A stretch of DNA of 64,000 bases from positions 98,146,143-98,210,142 of the forward strand of contig NC_062220.1 of assembly GCF_902686445.1 (NCBI RefSeq). Reading direction: 5' to 3'. The notes below the pieces were generated by a model that saw nothing but the letters and a program-made list of their open reading frames with translations, had not been told where the DNA came from and did no database searches. How positions within the stretch are numbered: position 1 is the first letter of the stretch; each line of letters opens with the position of its first letter. The DNA is from Sciurus carolinensis (lineage: Eukaryota; Chordata; Mammalia; Rodentia; Sciuridae). Below, in pieces: positions 26,985 through 40,300 of the stretch. Position numbers and translations under genes: made by a program.

Positions 26985-27078
26985 TTTTGTTGTTTGTTTT
27001 GTGCTGGGAAATTGAATCCAGGGTCTGGTGTGTGGTAGTCAAGCACTCTACCACTGAACTGTACCTCCAACTTTATCT
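26985..27078 (-). mobile_element. ID-type SINE, diverged
   Basis: tgtgctgggaaattgaatcc, gtggtagtcaagcactctac, actgaactgtacctccaac. Antisense. Confidence 0.75.
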
Positions 27079-27399
27079 CAGTTACTTCTAATTTTCTTTG
27101 ACGGCCTAATGAATTTGTCACTTTATGATTTATGTTAGTATTTTCCTAACTCAGATTATGTTAGATTATTTTACAACTAGAAAGGTGAAAATGAGTATTA
27201 TTGTCTAATACTGTAACAGTATTGTATAACAGACCTAGTGCTCTGTAAAAGAGAAACTATTGCCCACTCCTGCCTGCTCTCCTTCCATCCTTTTATAATG
27301 CAGGAACCACTTACACCAGGCCTCCTTCCCCATTTCCTCCCCCCCATGTACCTTAAAGAACTGCTCATGGTGATTTTATGTTTAAAAATTTTGTTTTAG

Positions 27400-27495
27400 G
27401 GCTGGGGAGATAGCTCAGATGGTAGAGTGCTTGCCTCGCAAGCACAAGGCCCTGAGTTCAATCCCCAGTACTGCAAAAAAAGAAAAAAAAAATTT
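27400..27495 (+). mobile_element. ID-type SINE, sense, with 16-nt target-site duplication
   Basis: ggctggggagatagctcaga (the tRNA-like A-box region), gcttgcctcgcaagcacaag, gagttcaatccccagtactg, then an A-rich tail. AAAAATTTTGTTTTAG is repeated exactly at 27384-27399 and 27488-27503. It looks young. Confidence 0.94.
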
Positions 27496-28154
27496 TGTTT
27501 TAGTAGTCTTGTATTAAAGAAAGTCTTTTTTCTTTTACAACATGCTTTAGGAAACCTGAATATAGAAGAAATCTTTACTTATTCAATGTAAAATTTCAAA
27601 GAGTAATGGTCTATATAATCTTGTTAGCTGTATCTTAAGGAAAGCATTTTATTTTTGCTTTCTTTAAATATGCCTCTACCTGTTCCTGGTGAACTGTTTC
27701 TGTTTATGTCCCCAAACAGATTAGCAAAAGACTGTGTGTTTTGTGTGACCTTTTGATTTTGCAAATCTGTACTCCATTAGTTGTGGCGTTTTTACTTTAT
27801 TGTATGACCAAGTAAGCTGTCTCCTCCTCTCATATTTTTTGATAAGTATTTGGGTATTTTAAAAGAATAATAAAACTATCATTCTGTATAACCTCTAACT
27901 AGGTTCAACAGGTGTTAACATTTTCCTTTATATTCTCATATGCTCTCTCTAGTTACTTGAGAGAACTAATATGGGGAAGTTTATGTGTGTGTGGTACTTT
28001 TTTACTGTACTGTATGGAAATACAGTATAGCAAAGTACAGAATGGTAGCTGTTATGACACTTTATTCTTTTTAATATTTCAATTGTCTCCCAGAGTAAGG
28101 CCAGTCCCCTTTTTAATAATATTACCATTAATATACCTAAGAAAATTAAGAGTT

Positions 28155-28186
28155 GCGTAACATCATCTACGCGTAACATCATCTAC
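28155..28186. repeat. Exact 16-nt tandem duplication
   Basis: GCGTAACATCATCTAC occurs twice back to back at 28155-28170 and 28171-28186. Confidence 0.95.
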
Positions 28187-28439
28187 TACCTATCCTTATT
28201 TAAATTTGTCTGGGATACCCCCCTCTTATCCCTCCACTTTTCAAAGAATCTTCTAAATTTGTCTGATCATTCTTGGTGTCATTTAACTTGTTCCTCTCTA
28301 GCCCTTCCATTTCTTGTGAACTGGAAATTAGTTAGGCCTTGATTGGATAAATAATAAACATGTTTTTGTTATAACCAGAATATTTAGGTGATTTTGTGTA
28401 CTTCATACTGTTACTGCAGGAGGAACAAAATGATATATG

Positions 28440-28570
28440 TGAGTCCGGGTATGTAGATCAGTGGCAGAGTGCTTGCCTAACATTCACCAAGTCCTGGTTT
28501 CAATCCTCAGTACTCTTCCCCCCGCCCCCCCCCCCCCCCCCCCAAAAAAAAAGGAGAAAAGGAAAAAAAA
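28440..28570 (+). mobile_element. ID-type SINE, sense, with C-rich tail
   Basis: gagtccgggtatgtagatca, gtggcagagtgcttgcctaa, tttcaatcctcagtactctt. The tail carries C6, G, then C19 (28525-28543) before an A-rich run. Confidence 0.82.
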
Positions 28571-28949
28571 TTCATATGTCTTATTTTAGTAGTAGTAATG
28601 CAGTCACTTGGTTAAGGTGTTGACCCACGTAAAGATCTCCCCATATATAAGGTACATTTTCCCCTTTGCAAGTAGAGGTAAACTGTAGGATAATACCTTT
28701 GTAGTGTTTGAGTGTCTTTTTCTCTAACAACCTGACACCTAATGCTTTCATGCCTATTATTGATAAAATTGTCTTAATCAGGTAACTGTAGTAAGGGCTG
28801 TATACAGATAGTGATTTTTCTAATTCTATCATTCCTCTTAACACCAGCTATTAATAAAGATAATATAAATGTCTCTCCAACTAATGTAATCATTCTAGTC
28901 TTGTAGACTTTTATTCTCTATGTTATTGTAAGTCACTATCTTTATTATT

Positions 28950-29270
28950 ATTTTTGGTACTAGGGATTGTTCCCAGTGGCCCTCTACCACTAACTACATC
29001 CCCAGCCCTTTTTATTTTTTCTTTTGAGACAAGGTCTCACTAAGTTTCTTAGGACCTTGCTAATTTGCTGAGGCTGGCCTGGAACTTGTGGTCTTCCTGC
29101 CTCAGCCTCCTGTGTTACTGGAAGAACAGGCATGTGCTACCATGCCCATCAGTCATTGTTTTTTTTTTTTTTTTTTTTTTGGGTGCTGGGGATTGAACTC
29201 AGGGCCTTGTGCTTACAAGGAAAGCACTCTACCAACTGAGCTATCTCCCCAACCCCATTGTTATTTTTGA
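28950..29270 (-). mobile_element. B1-dID SINE followed by an ID SINE
   Basis: B1-dID at about 28950-29145 (ttttggtactagggattgtt...catccccagccc, gagacaaggtctcactaagt...accatgcccatc). ID with poly-T at 29160-29257 (ggtgctggggattgaactca...tatctccccaacccc). CATTGTT flanks the ID copy. Confidence 0.87.
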
Positions 29271-29599
29271 TGCTTGAATTATCTGAAATTTGGCCAGTGG
29301 GAGCTCCTTTAAGATGATTATTTTATCCTTTAGATATGACCTCATTATTTTTTAGTGCTTCCTAACCAAATAATATATCTTAGGACCACTTTGAGTTCTC
29401 CTTCTCTCCCAGAACTAGTCTGTTTGTCCATATAAGATAACTGTTATCAGTGTGTTTTTATGTAATATCATCTTCTTTTCTTTTTATCTAAATTAGGATC
29501 ATACCAAGCATAATGTTTCTTGACTTTCTTTTTGTATTTAGGGTGTTAGATCTTTCCATGTTGGTTTTGTTAGGTCCAGTATTTTTTTCTGTAGAAATG

Positions 29600-29830
29600 G
29601 ATGCATAAACTGGGTGTGGCACATATCTGTAGTCCCAGCTACTAGGGAAGCAGAGGCAGGAGGATGCCAAGTTCCAGGCCAGCCTAGGCAACTTAGTGAG
29701 ATCCTATCTCAATAATAAAATAAAAAAGGCTGGAGAAGTAGCTAAGTGGTAGAGCACTTGTTTGTTAGCATCTGCTAGCCCCTGGGTTCATTTCCCCAGT
29801 ACCACAAATAAGAGAAAAGGGGGAAAAAAA
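29600..29830 (+). mobile_element. B1-dID composite SINE, sense
   Basis: gtggcacatatctgtagtcc, cagaggcaggaggatgccaa, agcctaggcaacttagtgag, gctggagaagtagctaagtg, then an A/G-rich tail. Confidence 0.83.
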
Positions 29831-30014
29831 AGAAAGAAAAGAAATGGTTGTCTTATGTAAAAAACTATTAATTTTTTCTATAATTATTTATAATTGTTAT
29901 GAAGTATCCTTATATATTAACATTTTATGTAGATTTTAGTAATTTTATAGGATAGGTGCTTATCAAAGTATATACGCATTTGAAATTGATAGGCGACACT
30001 GCCAAGCTGTATCT

Positions 30015-30215
30015 TTCTTTCTTTTCTTTTTTTTTGGTACCAGGAATTGAATTGAACCCAGGGGTGCTTAACACTAAACCACATCCCAAGCCCATTTTTA
30101 TTTTATATTGTGAGACAGAGTCTCTCTAAGTTGTTGAGTCTGACTTTGACCTTGAGATTGTCTTGGTTCAGCCTCCAAGCTGGGAATACAGGCATGTGGT
30201 GTACTATACCTGGTC
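30015..30215 (-). mobile_element. B1-dID composite SINE
   Basis: ttggtaccaggaattgaatt...acatcccaagccc, gagacagagtctctctaagt...tgggaatacaggcatgtggt. Antisense. Confidence 0.82.
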
Positions 30216-30431
30216 CAAACTATATCTTAATAAGACCTATACCAACATCAAATGTGTGGAATTATTTTAACAATATGGATAGTCAATTTTGAATTTTTAA
30301 CAATCTTTAAAATACATAATTGCTGAATTCTGTGTTTTTCTGATTGATAATGGGGTTATTATTATTTTTTTCCCCAAGTGAATTGCTTATTACTGTCCTC
30401 TGCTGAGTTTTCCTTAAGGTTGTGTCCTTTT

Positions 30432-30550
30432 TATTTAATTAATTAATTAATTAATTAACTAATTAATTTATTGCGGTGCTGGGGATCGAACCCAGGGCCC
30501 CTGTGCTTGTAAAGCAAGCACTTTACCAACTGAGCTATCTCCCCAGACCC
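30432..30550 (-). mobile_element. ID-type SINE with (TTAA)n tail and target-site duplication
   Basis: A TTAA-repeat tail, ggtgctggggatcgaaccca, ctgagctatctccccagacc. TGTGTCCTTTTTA is repeated at 30421-30433 and 30551-30563. Confidence 0.92.
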
Positions 30551-30589
30551 TGTGTCCTTTTTAATAATTGTGTTTTTTTATTTTGTTTT

Positions 30590-30790
30590 GTTTTTGATAT
30601 TGGGCATTGAACCCAAAGGTGCTTAAACATTGAGCTATATCCCCAACCCTTTTTATTTTTTGTTTTGAAACAGGGTCTTGGAAAGTTGCTTAGAGCCTCG
30701 CTAATTTGCACGGCTAACTTCAAACTTGTGATCCTCATGTCTCAGCCTCCTGAGTCACTGAGGAGTCGTACTCCACCACCATATTTAGCT
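30590..30790 (-). mobile_element. B1-dID composite SINE
   Basis: gatattgggcattgaaccca...tatccccaaccc, gaaacagggtcttggaaagt...ctcagcctcctgagtcactg. Antisense. Confidence 0.83.
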
Positions 30791-31619
30791 TAATAATTGA
30801 TCTTTTTAGGTGTTCTTATGTTAGGAATTTTGACCTTTGCCTTTCAGAGTCTGTTGCTTTTCTTTGACATTTTGTTGCTATATTAATGTTTTCCACTTTT
30901 ATGTAATTAAACCAATCATTGTTTTCCTTTAAAATTCATAGGTTTATTAAATTAAAAAAGTTTCACTCATAAAATGTTTTTAGCTATGGCGTGAAAGAGG
31001 AAGAAGTCTGATTGTCTATCCCTACCCATCAACCAAGTGTTTTTATCAATATTGTTTATAGAATTTCACTGATTTGAAATTACATATATAAAAATTCTTA
31101 CATATAACTGTGCGTGTACTTGTTAAGTTGCATTTAAAAACTTGCTTAGGTTTTGTTTGGGTCTCTATTAAAAATATAATTGGGTATTTTGGAGACAGAG
31201 AACTGTACAGTTTCACCATTTCTCAAAGAAAAACTTGCTTTCTTTCCATTTGTTCAGATCTAGTTTATGTTCTGTGGTCAAATGTTTTATTTTTATTTTT
31301 CTATTGGTCTTACACAGTTCCTGCTAAGGTACTTTTTTGTTTGTTTCTGTATTATATGGAAACTTTATAAATCATTTTCTATTTTGTTTTTGTAAGTATT
31401 CAGTAAAATGTAGTGTTTTCAGTTATATGATGTTATTCTTCAAAAGTAGTATTTGATAATTTATGTAATGACACCTTTTTAAATTAAAAAATTTTTAAAT
31501 TATAAGTGAAATTAAAGAATTGTAGTATATCTTTTCAGTCTACATTTGAATCGTCACACAAATGAGAATTTTTGACTGAAGGATAATTACAAGTTAGAGG
31601 CTACATTTTCCAAAGAAGT

Positions 31620-31734
31620 TATTTTATTTTATTTTTATTTATTTATTTATTTTTTTGGGGTGCTGGGGATCGAACCCAGGGCCTTGTGCTTACAAGGCCA
31701 GCACTCTACCGACTGAGCTATCTCCCCAGACCCC
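31620..31734 (-). mobile_element. ID-type SINE with 17-nt target-site duplication
   Basis: (TTTA)n tail, ggggtgctggggatcgaacc, accgactgagctatctcccc. CCAAAGAAGTTATTTTA is repeated exactly at 31610-31626 and 31733-31749. It is the last SINE before a SINE-free interval of about 13.9 kb. Confidence 0.94.
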
Positions 31735-32794
31735 AAAGAAGTTATTTTAAATAGGAATATTTTCATTGTTCAAGTGGGATCTTTTCTAGAAAGAAACTAT
31801 TCCCTCCTTTAACTACCACACTGTTCTGGGAATCTATTTGTATGTACTTTATCCTGTTGCTTACCTGATTTTGTCTTCCAAACTGTAAGTTCCTGTCTTA
31901 AAGGAACTATAGTGTAATATATTTGTCACTATTGTTATTAAATCCTAAATACCTTACGCAATACCTAGCAGATAGAAGTTTACAATATTTGTTGAATGGA
32001 GAGTCAGTAAAATTGAGAGTGGGCTGTGTGATACACTGCAAGTATTTTTTTTCCTATTAAAGAACCTTCCAGTGAGTAACAGGGTTATTAAGAAAAGACA
32101 CATTTTACTCTGGTAAGTATTTTTTATCAGATGGTATGAAAAGATGTATTTATTTTTGTAATAATATTCAGTATGAATAGAGGAGCAAATTAAAACTTAA
32201 GGTTTACTTTGATAATACAATTATTAATTTTGGACCACAGCAGTATAGTCTCACTAAATTTTTTCATTATCAGATTCAAATCTGCTGTGAAAACATGTAA
32301 AGTCCAAATTTTATTATGATTTTAAGATTCTCTTTTAACATAATTATGTTACAGATTTGTGGTTATCTGGGAAATTTAAAATCATCAATCATCAAGTTAA
32401 GATATAATTTAAAAATCATAGCTCTTAGCACATTCATAAAAAGTATAGATCTAAGCAAGCTTAAGTTTCACATGTAATTTTAGTTGGAGCCTTAGAAAAA
32501 CTTCTGGAAGAATCATTGTCTAATTTAGAAAAATTAACTAACACTGATCAGGGTTGAAATTAAATTATTTTTTTTAATGGTTATTTAGATGCATGATAAG
32601 TAATAGCATGTTCTTTCTAGCATGTATTTTTATTTATTTTTTATAGGAAAACATCTTTTGCTTCTCCACTGATTGAAATCAATCTAAATGATATTAACAA
32701 AATGAATGAGTTTTCCTGCATAGGGTATTAGTTGATTAGTTGATTTTTAGTTTTAATTAGTTTTGAAATTAAAGATATATTTTTAAAGGTAAAC

Positions 32795-32975
32795 TTTATT
32801 TTTTAGAGCAGTTTTAGATCTACAGAAAAGTAAAAGTTAAAGTCTATACTATAGACTCTCTATTTTGCTTGCATCCATCTTTCTTATTATTAATATCCTA
32901 CCTTTGTATGGTACATTTGTTACAATGAAGTTGATATTGATGCATTGTTATTAACTCAGGTCCATACTTTGGAAC
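32795..32975. mobile_element. Old L1 3' region-like fragment
   Basis: ttagagcagttttagatcta, gtatggtacatttgttacaa, gatattgatgcattgttatt resemble a widespread old mammalian LINE-associated sequence. Family uncertain. Confidence 0.4.
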
Positions 32976-33227
32976 AGATTATCTCCTTAGTTTTGTCCTC
33001 ATTCTGTCATTTTTGCCTCTAAATTTTGTATTTTGCAGTTGGGAATATAGTGTATGTTTTAGCTGGAAAGTAGAGACATTCAGATTACTGTCTTCCCCGC
33101 CCCCCAGATTAGTATCCTGTAATGTGAAATAGAATGGAATATTCATGGCCATTGCATGCTGCTTAAATGTTAAATGTGAGCACAAATTTTGGTATTGTTT
33201 TGTGACCCCCCCCCCCTTTTTTTTAAG

Positions 33228-33397
33228 CTTAAGAGGAAATATTTCAGTAAAAGCCGTTAAAAAAGAAGTAGAGAAGAACTCCGATGTCTGCTTGCTGATT
33301 TACCACTGCCCCCTGAGTTACCAGGAGGAGATGATCTCTCAAAGAGCCCAGAAGAAAAGAAAACAGCAACACAGTTACATAGTAAAAGGAGGCCTAA
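33228..33397 (+). CDS. CDK13: CDK13 exon 3: pre-kinase linker; second frameshift
   Basis: The first base completes Ser625, followed by [16 protein letters not shown] in the correct frame. At about 33277 the frame slips: the text reads AAGAACTCC where AAG AAA CTC CGA is expected. After one base is allowed for, the expected linker resumes ([32 protein letters not shown]). The exon is 170 nt and its phases require 171, which confirms a one-base loss. The acceptor is tttaag/C and the donor CCTAA/gtatgt. This acidic and Lys-rich linker joins the RS-rich half to the kinase domain. If only the first lesion were corrected, translation would run out of frame through exon 4 and stop at TAG early in exon 5. 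Confidence 0.94.
33274..33280 (+). other. CDK13: Frameshift site 2 in CDK13 exon 3 (apparent 1-nt deletion)
   Basis: AAGAACT stands where Lys-Lys-Leu coding (AAG AAA CTC) is expected, so one A of a three-A run appears lost. Phases on either side are fixed by the exon 3 acceptor and donor and differ by one. Two independent deletions in one essential gene, each removing one base of a short run, look more like consensus error than evolution. Confidence 0.9.
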
Positions 33398-35037
<1,640 letters not shown>

Positions 35038-35176
35038 TAATTTATTTTATATGCACTTATGTAAGAAATGAGTACATGTAAGTGGGTGTGTATACATATG
35101 TATTTTTTAAAGTGTTTCTGTAGTATTTGTGATATACTGTGTGGTATAATTTAGGTTTTTTCCTGTTATGATGAAC

Positions 35177-35182
<6 letters not shown>

Positions 35183-35209
<27 letters not shown>
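35183..35209. repeat. (AC)13 microsatellite
   Basis: Uninterrupted AC dinucleotides in intron 4. A poly-A run of 22 lies at 35269-35290. Confidence 0.93.
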
Positions 35210-35213
<4 letters not shown>

Positions 35214-35464
35214 CTTTACCTACTGGTAATTAGAGAAAAAGTATCTTTACGTAAATTTGTCTAGTAGTAAAAAAAAAAAAAAAAAAAAAAGGAATTTTTC
35301 TTTTTCCTATAGAAATTATCCCTGGAGGCCAGATTTGGCAGCATACTCTTTCAGAATATAACCAGAAACCTGGAAGGAGGTTTTGTAAGACTCGCAAGGA
35401 GCTGTGTCAGAAGCTGTGTACAGAAGCTATGCATTGTACTAAATAATGCGTAGAAGTAGTATTT

Positions 35465-36150
35465 AATCTTTCTTTTTTTTTTTTTAACACTTTTTAAAAA
35501 ATTTTCTTTGTAAACAAATGGGATACATGTTGTTTCTGTTTGTACATGAAATAAAGGTATACCATTTGTGTAATCATACATCTACATAGGTTAATGGTGT
35601 TTGATTCATTGTTATGTTTTCCCCCCTCCCCACCCCTCCCACCCCTCTTATCCTTCTGTACAGTCCGTCCTTCCTCCATTCTTGCCCACATCCCACCCCC
35701 CATTATGTGTCATCATCTGCTTATCAGCAAGATCATTCATCCTTTGGTTTTTGAGATTGGCTTATCTCACTTAGCATGATATTCTCCAGTTTCATTCATT
35801 TGCCTGCAAATGCCATAATTTTATTCTTTATAGCCGAGTAATATTCCATTGTATATATATATATACCACAGTTTCTTTATCCATTCATCAATTGAAGGAC
35901 ATCTAGGTTGGTGCCACAATCTGGCTATTGTGAATTGAGCAGCTATGAACATTGATGTGGCTGTATCTCTGTAGTATGCTGATTTTAAGTCCTTTGGGTA
36001 TAGGCCAAGGAGTGGGATAGCTGGGTCAAATGGTGTTTCCATTCCAAGCTTTCTGAGGAATCTCCACACTGCTTTCCAGAGTGGCTGCACTAATTTGCAA
36101 CCCCACCAGCAATGTATGAGTGTACCTTTTTCCCCACATCCTCAATCTTT
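35465..36150 (-). mobile_element. L1 3' end, 5'-truncated
   Basis: From right to left on the minus strand: the end of ORF2 (35821-36090 antisense frame reads [43 protein letters not shown]), then the 3' UTR and a T/A-rich tail at the left edge. Only the last 0.7 kb is present, the usual result of incomplete reverse transcription. The ORF2 tail frame is still open, so the insertion is not very old. Confidence 0.88.
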
Positions 36151-37112
36151 CTTTACTTACAATTCTTTTTTGACGTAAACAAATAAATTACAATTGCCAG
36201 CTCTTTGAGGACATTTAGTATAGAGGAAACAACTTTATGTTTAGAAACTACTGAATGTGTCAGTTACAGTATAGGATAACAATTATCAAAAAGAGATTAG
36301 AATTATAACTTTTAAAAACTGTTTTCTAAACCAAGGAAGCATACTATGTTATAGGAAGGTTTAATAAAATTGAATAAAATAATATTTAATGATTAAAGTG
36401 ATAAATTTTTCTTTCAGAAAATTTGTAAGACCAGACTTTTTTCTCTAAAGTGAAATGAACATACTTTTATCATAGTGAAATTTTTCTTATACCAGTTGAT
36501 GGTCAACCTTTAAATATGGATACCCAGCTTGTAATAGGTTTTTTGTGTGTGCATGTTTATGTGTTATTTGTTATTTAGATCTTGTCTGATATAAAACTCA
36601 CTTATATCTAAATTGTGAGACACTTTAAATATAGTGGGGAAAAAAACATATTTTGAGACAGCTAACCAGATTTTAAATTCCAGTTTTAATTCTAGATAAC
36701 TGGTAAGCTTTGATCAAGTGATATGTTTCAGGATATTTTTTCTTCTGTTCAGAGAGATTTTATGCATCTATTGGTGTATTGAATGTTCCTTTCTATAAAA
36801 ATGAATGACAATGTAATATATCCACTCTTTAGCATCTTGCTTTTTTCACTAAATACATCACTGGAGAACATAACCAACAAATATGTAGACTTACCTCATT
36901 CTTCCTAATAGTTGTATTTCTTGGATTGTACAAATATTCCATAATTTATTTGAGAGAATTAATTTCTTGAACTGCTAGTATCATTTGGTATGTTGGAAAC
37001 TAAAGTGTACTTTAGGGATTATAATTTTAAGATACAAGAACAGAAATTATGAATTAAAATAAATTTAAAAATTAAGCATACTGTCATCTGTTTTTGTTAG
37101 CTGGTAACCTGA

Positions 37113-37373
<261 letters not shown>

Positions 37374-40300
37374 TGATTTGAGTAATTATTAGGTATACAA
37401 AACTATTGCCCTAATAATTTATACTATTTTAAAATTTAATAGAGTTGAAAAAATTGGTACTTTAGTGAGTTTTGAGTCAACTAGGTAAAGCATATTTACA
37501 AGTATAACAAAGTATTCACTATTTTGAGCATCAGTTTATAATATTTAGTCTTTATTTTCTAGTGCTTATAAAAAAAGTTTATAGTAGTGTTAGAATATAT
37601 TTATCCTGTATTTTTATCTTATAAATGTCTTAACATCAAGGGAAACATTTTGGTATTTAAAAAGTGTTTAAGCAAAAATCTTAACTTGAAATTGCCTTTA
37701 ATGAACTATATTGGTATATGGTTGACTGTGAAGAAAAGCTGCAAAGAAATTAGCGTGTTTACTAAAATGTAATTATCAAAGGGCATAGAATGGGTGAAAG
37801 ATTCTGTATTGCCAATATATTTGAGATTTTTAGAGTTAAGATTTTGGAACTAAAATATTTCATAATCAATGTTTGTGTAAAATAGCAGAATTCTTTTTTC
37901 AAACTAAATCTAATATAAAACAGATTAAAGTAGATATGTTCTGATTGAACATGGTACTTAATCTGCTCATTATCTACCCACATATAATAGTCTTATTCTT
38001 CTGGGGGGGGAATACTTACTTGGAAATAATTGATAAACTGTATGGCAGTTATTTTGCATAAATTAACTTCTGCTCGAAAATATTCTATATGCAGTGTAGA
38101 GGTCTAAATCATCTTAATTGATGTCACTTCTCTCAGTTTTTGTCCTTAATAAAGCCCATATTTCTTAGCTTGGTATTTAACCTGGTTTGTCTTTTAACCT
38201 TATTTTTCATTACTGCTTATTGTGCAGTAGAAAGTAGCATACTGATTTGAGTTAAAATGTTTTAACTTGATTTTTTAACATTATGATCCTATGAATAAGG
38301 CTTTTAGTTCTTCTTGAGCCTTTTACCCTTTTATACATGAAAGGAAAACATCTCTCTTACCAAGTAGTAAATATTGAGTTAAGACCTTCAACAAGAAGGT
38401 GAGTATAGAAATGTTATTTGCATTAACCTCATCCTGTAGCCAAGTAGTACATTTGTTTTTCTTACAATATACCGTGAACTTCTTGCTTCTTTGATCTGTG
38501 GAATCACCTTCCTACCACTTCTCTCATCCCATCTTTGCCATTTTTGATTGCTCACTAACCTTCAATCACATTGGTCTTTGGGGTTCTCAAGTATGACAGG
38601 GAACTTTTCATACCTTTAAGTCATTACACTTAAGTCATTCCATGTGCTGCTTCCAGGTATTACCAGGTATTAGTTAAGTATATTATTAATAGAGTATGTG
38701 AAGAAATTTAGAATTTGAAACATAATCTTTTTTTTTTTTTTTAATCTAATAAGTTTTGATGGGAACTGTGACAGGTCAGCATGATTTGGTGCAAAGGGAG
38801 GTAGATTTGGGGTCCTTGGATTCTAATCCTGCTCATACCAGCTGTGTCACAATATATTTAACTGTGATTTCCATATTGGAGCAGGAAACAGTTAATAGGA
38901 GCAATAAGTTCTGTTGTGCTGTTGCATAGGTCAGTGACTAGGGATAATATATTTTTCAAAAAAGCCAGTGGGAAGGATTTTCAAAGTTTCATCACATTGA
39001 AAAAGGTATGAGGATATAGGTATACTTACTCTGATTTGAACATTACACAATGTACACATCTTTATGAAACATCACACGGTACCTCATAAATATGTGCTGT
39101 TTTTATGTCAATTAAAAACATTAAAAAAAAAAAAAACTGTATCAAGTGTTAAACCAAGTCCTGAGTATAACACTTTACAGATGCTGAAGAAGTTTTTCAG
39201 GAACCAATTCTAAATTTCTTTCTAGCTTTTTGTTCATACTCAAAACATCCTTTTGTCTGTTTTTAAATCTTTTTATTATAAGCATGGTGGGGTTTTTGTT
39301 TCAAGAAAACACTTCCTATTCCTCATGGTACTCAGTTTCTTTATTTATGGAAGGAGAGTGAGGTGCAGTTACTTATAATAATTTCAGTACTTGTGTTCAT
39401 GTTTCACTGTTAAGAAAGTCTGTGAACTTGAGTGTTACTTTCTTCCTTCCACTGACAATTATAAAGCAAAGGAAAAATACTTTCTGAGTGAGTACAGTAA
39501 TATTCAATTAATATTAGAAGTTTTAACTCAGTTTATAGTCCACTAGGTAGAGATTTTGTGTTTTCCAGTTGTATGCAGTATAAAAAGTGAATCGTTGATT
39601 GCCACCTCAAGATGTATTTTAAGTAATCAGATTAAAAAACACAAAAATACTAACATCACTCCAACAAACCAGTGTTTTGGTACTTAAAAAAATTGTTAAC
39701 ATGTATTCTGGACAACTTCAACCCAGTATAATTATTATGTACTCATTCATTTAGTTATGATACTTCTAAGATTAGTGTATGAGGGAATTTTAGTACTCTT
39801 AATTTAGAATTTTCCTAAAAATCAAGAAAATAATATTCTAAAGTAAATAATTGTGGCAAAATGTCACTGCTGCTCAGGGAAGTATTCTTGTTCACAATTG
39901 TCACTTTTATAGTTTCTGATTTCTACTGGCTTATTAGTTGCTCCTCTGCACTTGTATTGCATGTTGTACATAGTTCTGTAGTAGTAGTATCTGTTTCAAC
40001 ATGTTTTATGTATTCTTATTCATGCTGAATTTCTGAGGGACTGAATTTTTGTGTTCATAGTGTGCAGCACACAATTGATAATCATTAAATTTTGAATAAA
40101 ATAAAATGTAGAGATGGAAAGAGGGTAATGGTAAAAGTGGGTGCAATTTGGATAGCAAGAGAAGAGAGCATCCTAATTAAATAACTGTCTTAACTTGGCT
40201 TTATGAGGCCATGGAAGATTGGCACATATTCTCTAAAGAATACCTTGCTTCAAGTTAATTACTCATTTTCTTAGAAATCTGAACTCATATTTTATAGTAT

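Noticed and set aside
27400..27475. tRNA-like gene
   Set aside because: It has tRNA-derived internal promoter boxes, but it is an ID SINE with an A-tail and a target-site duplication, one of many copies.
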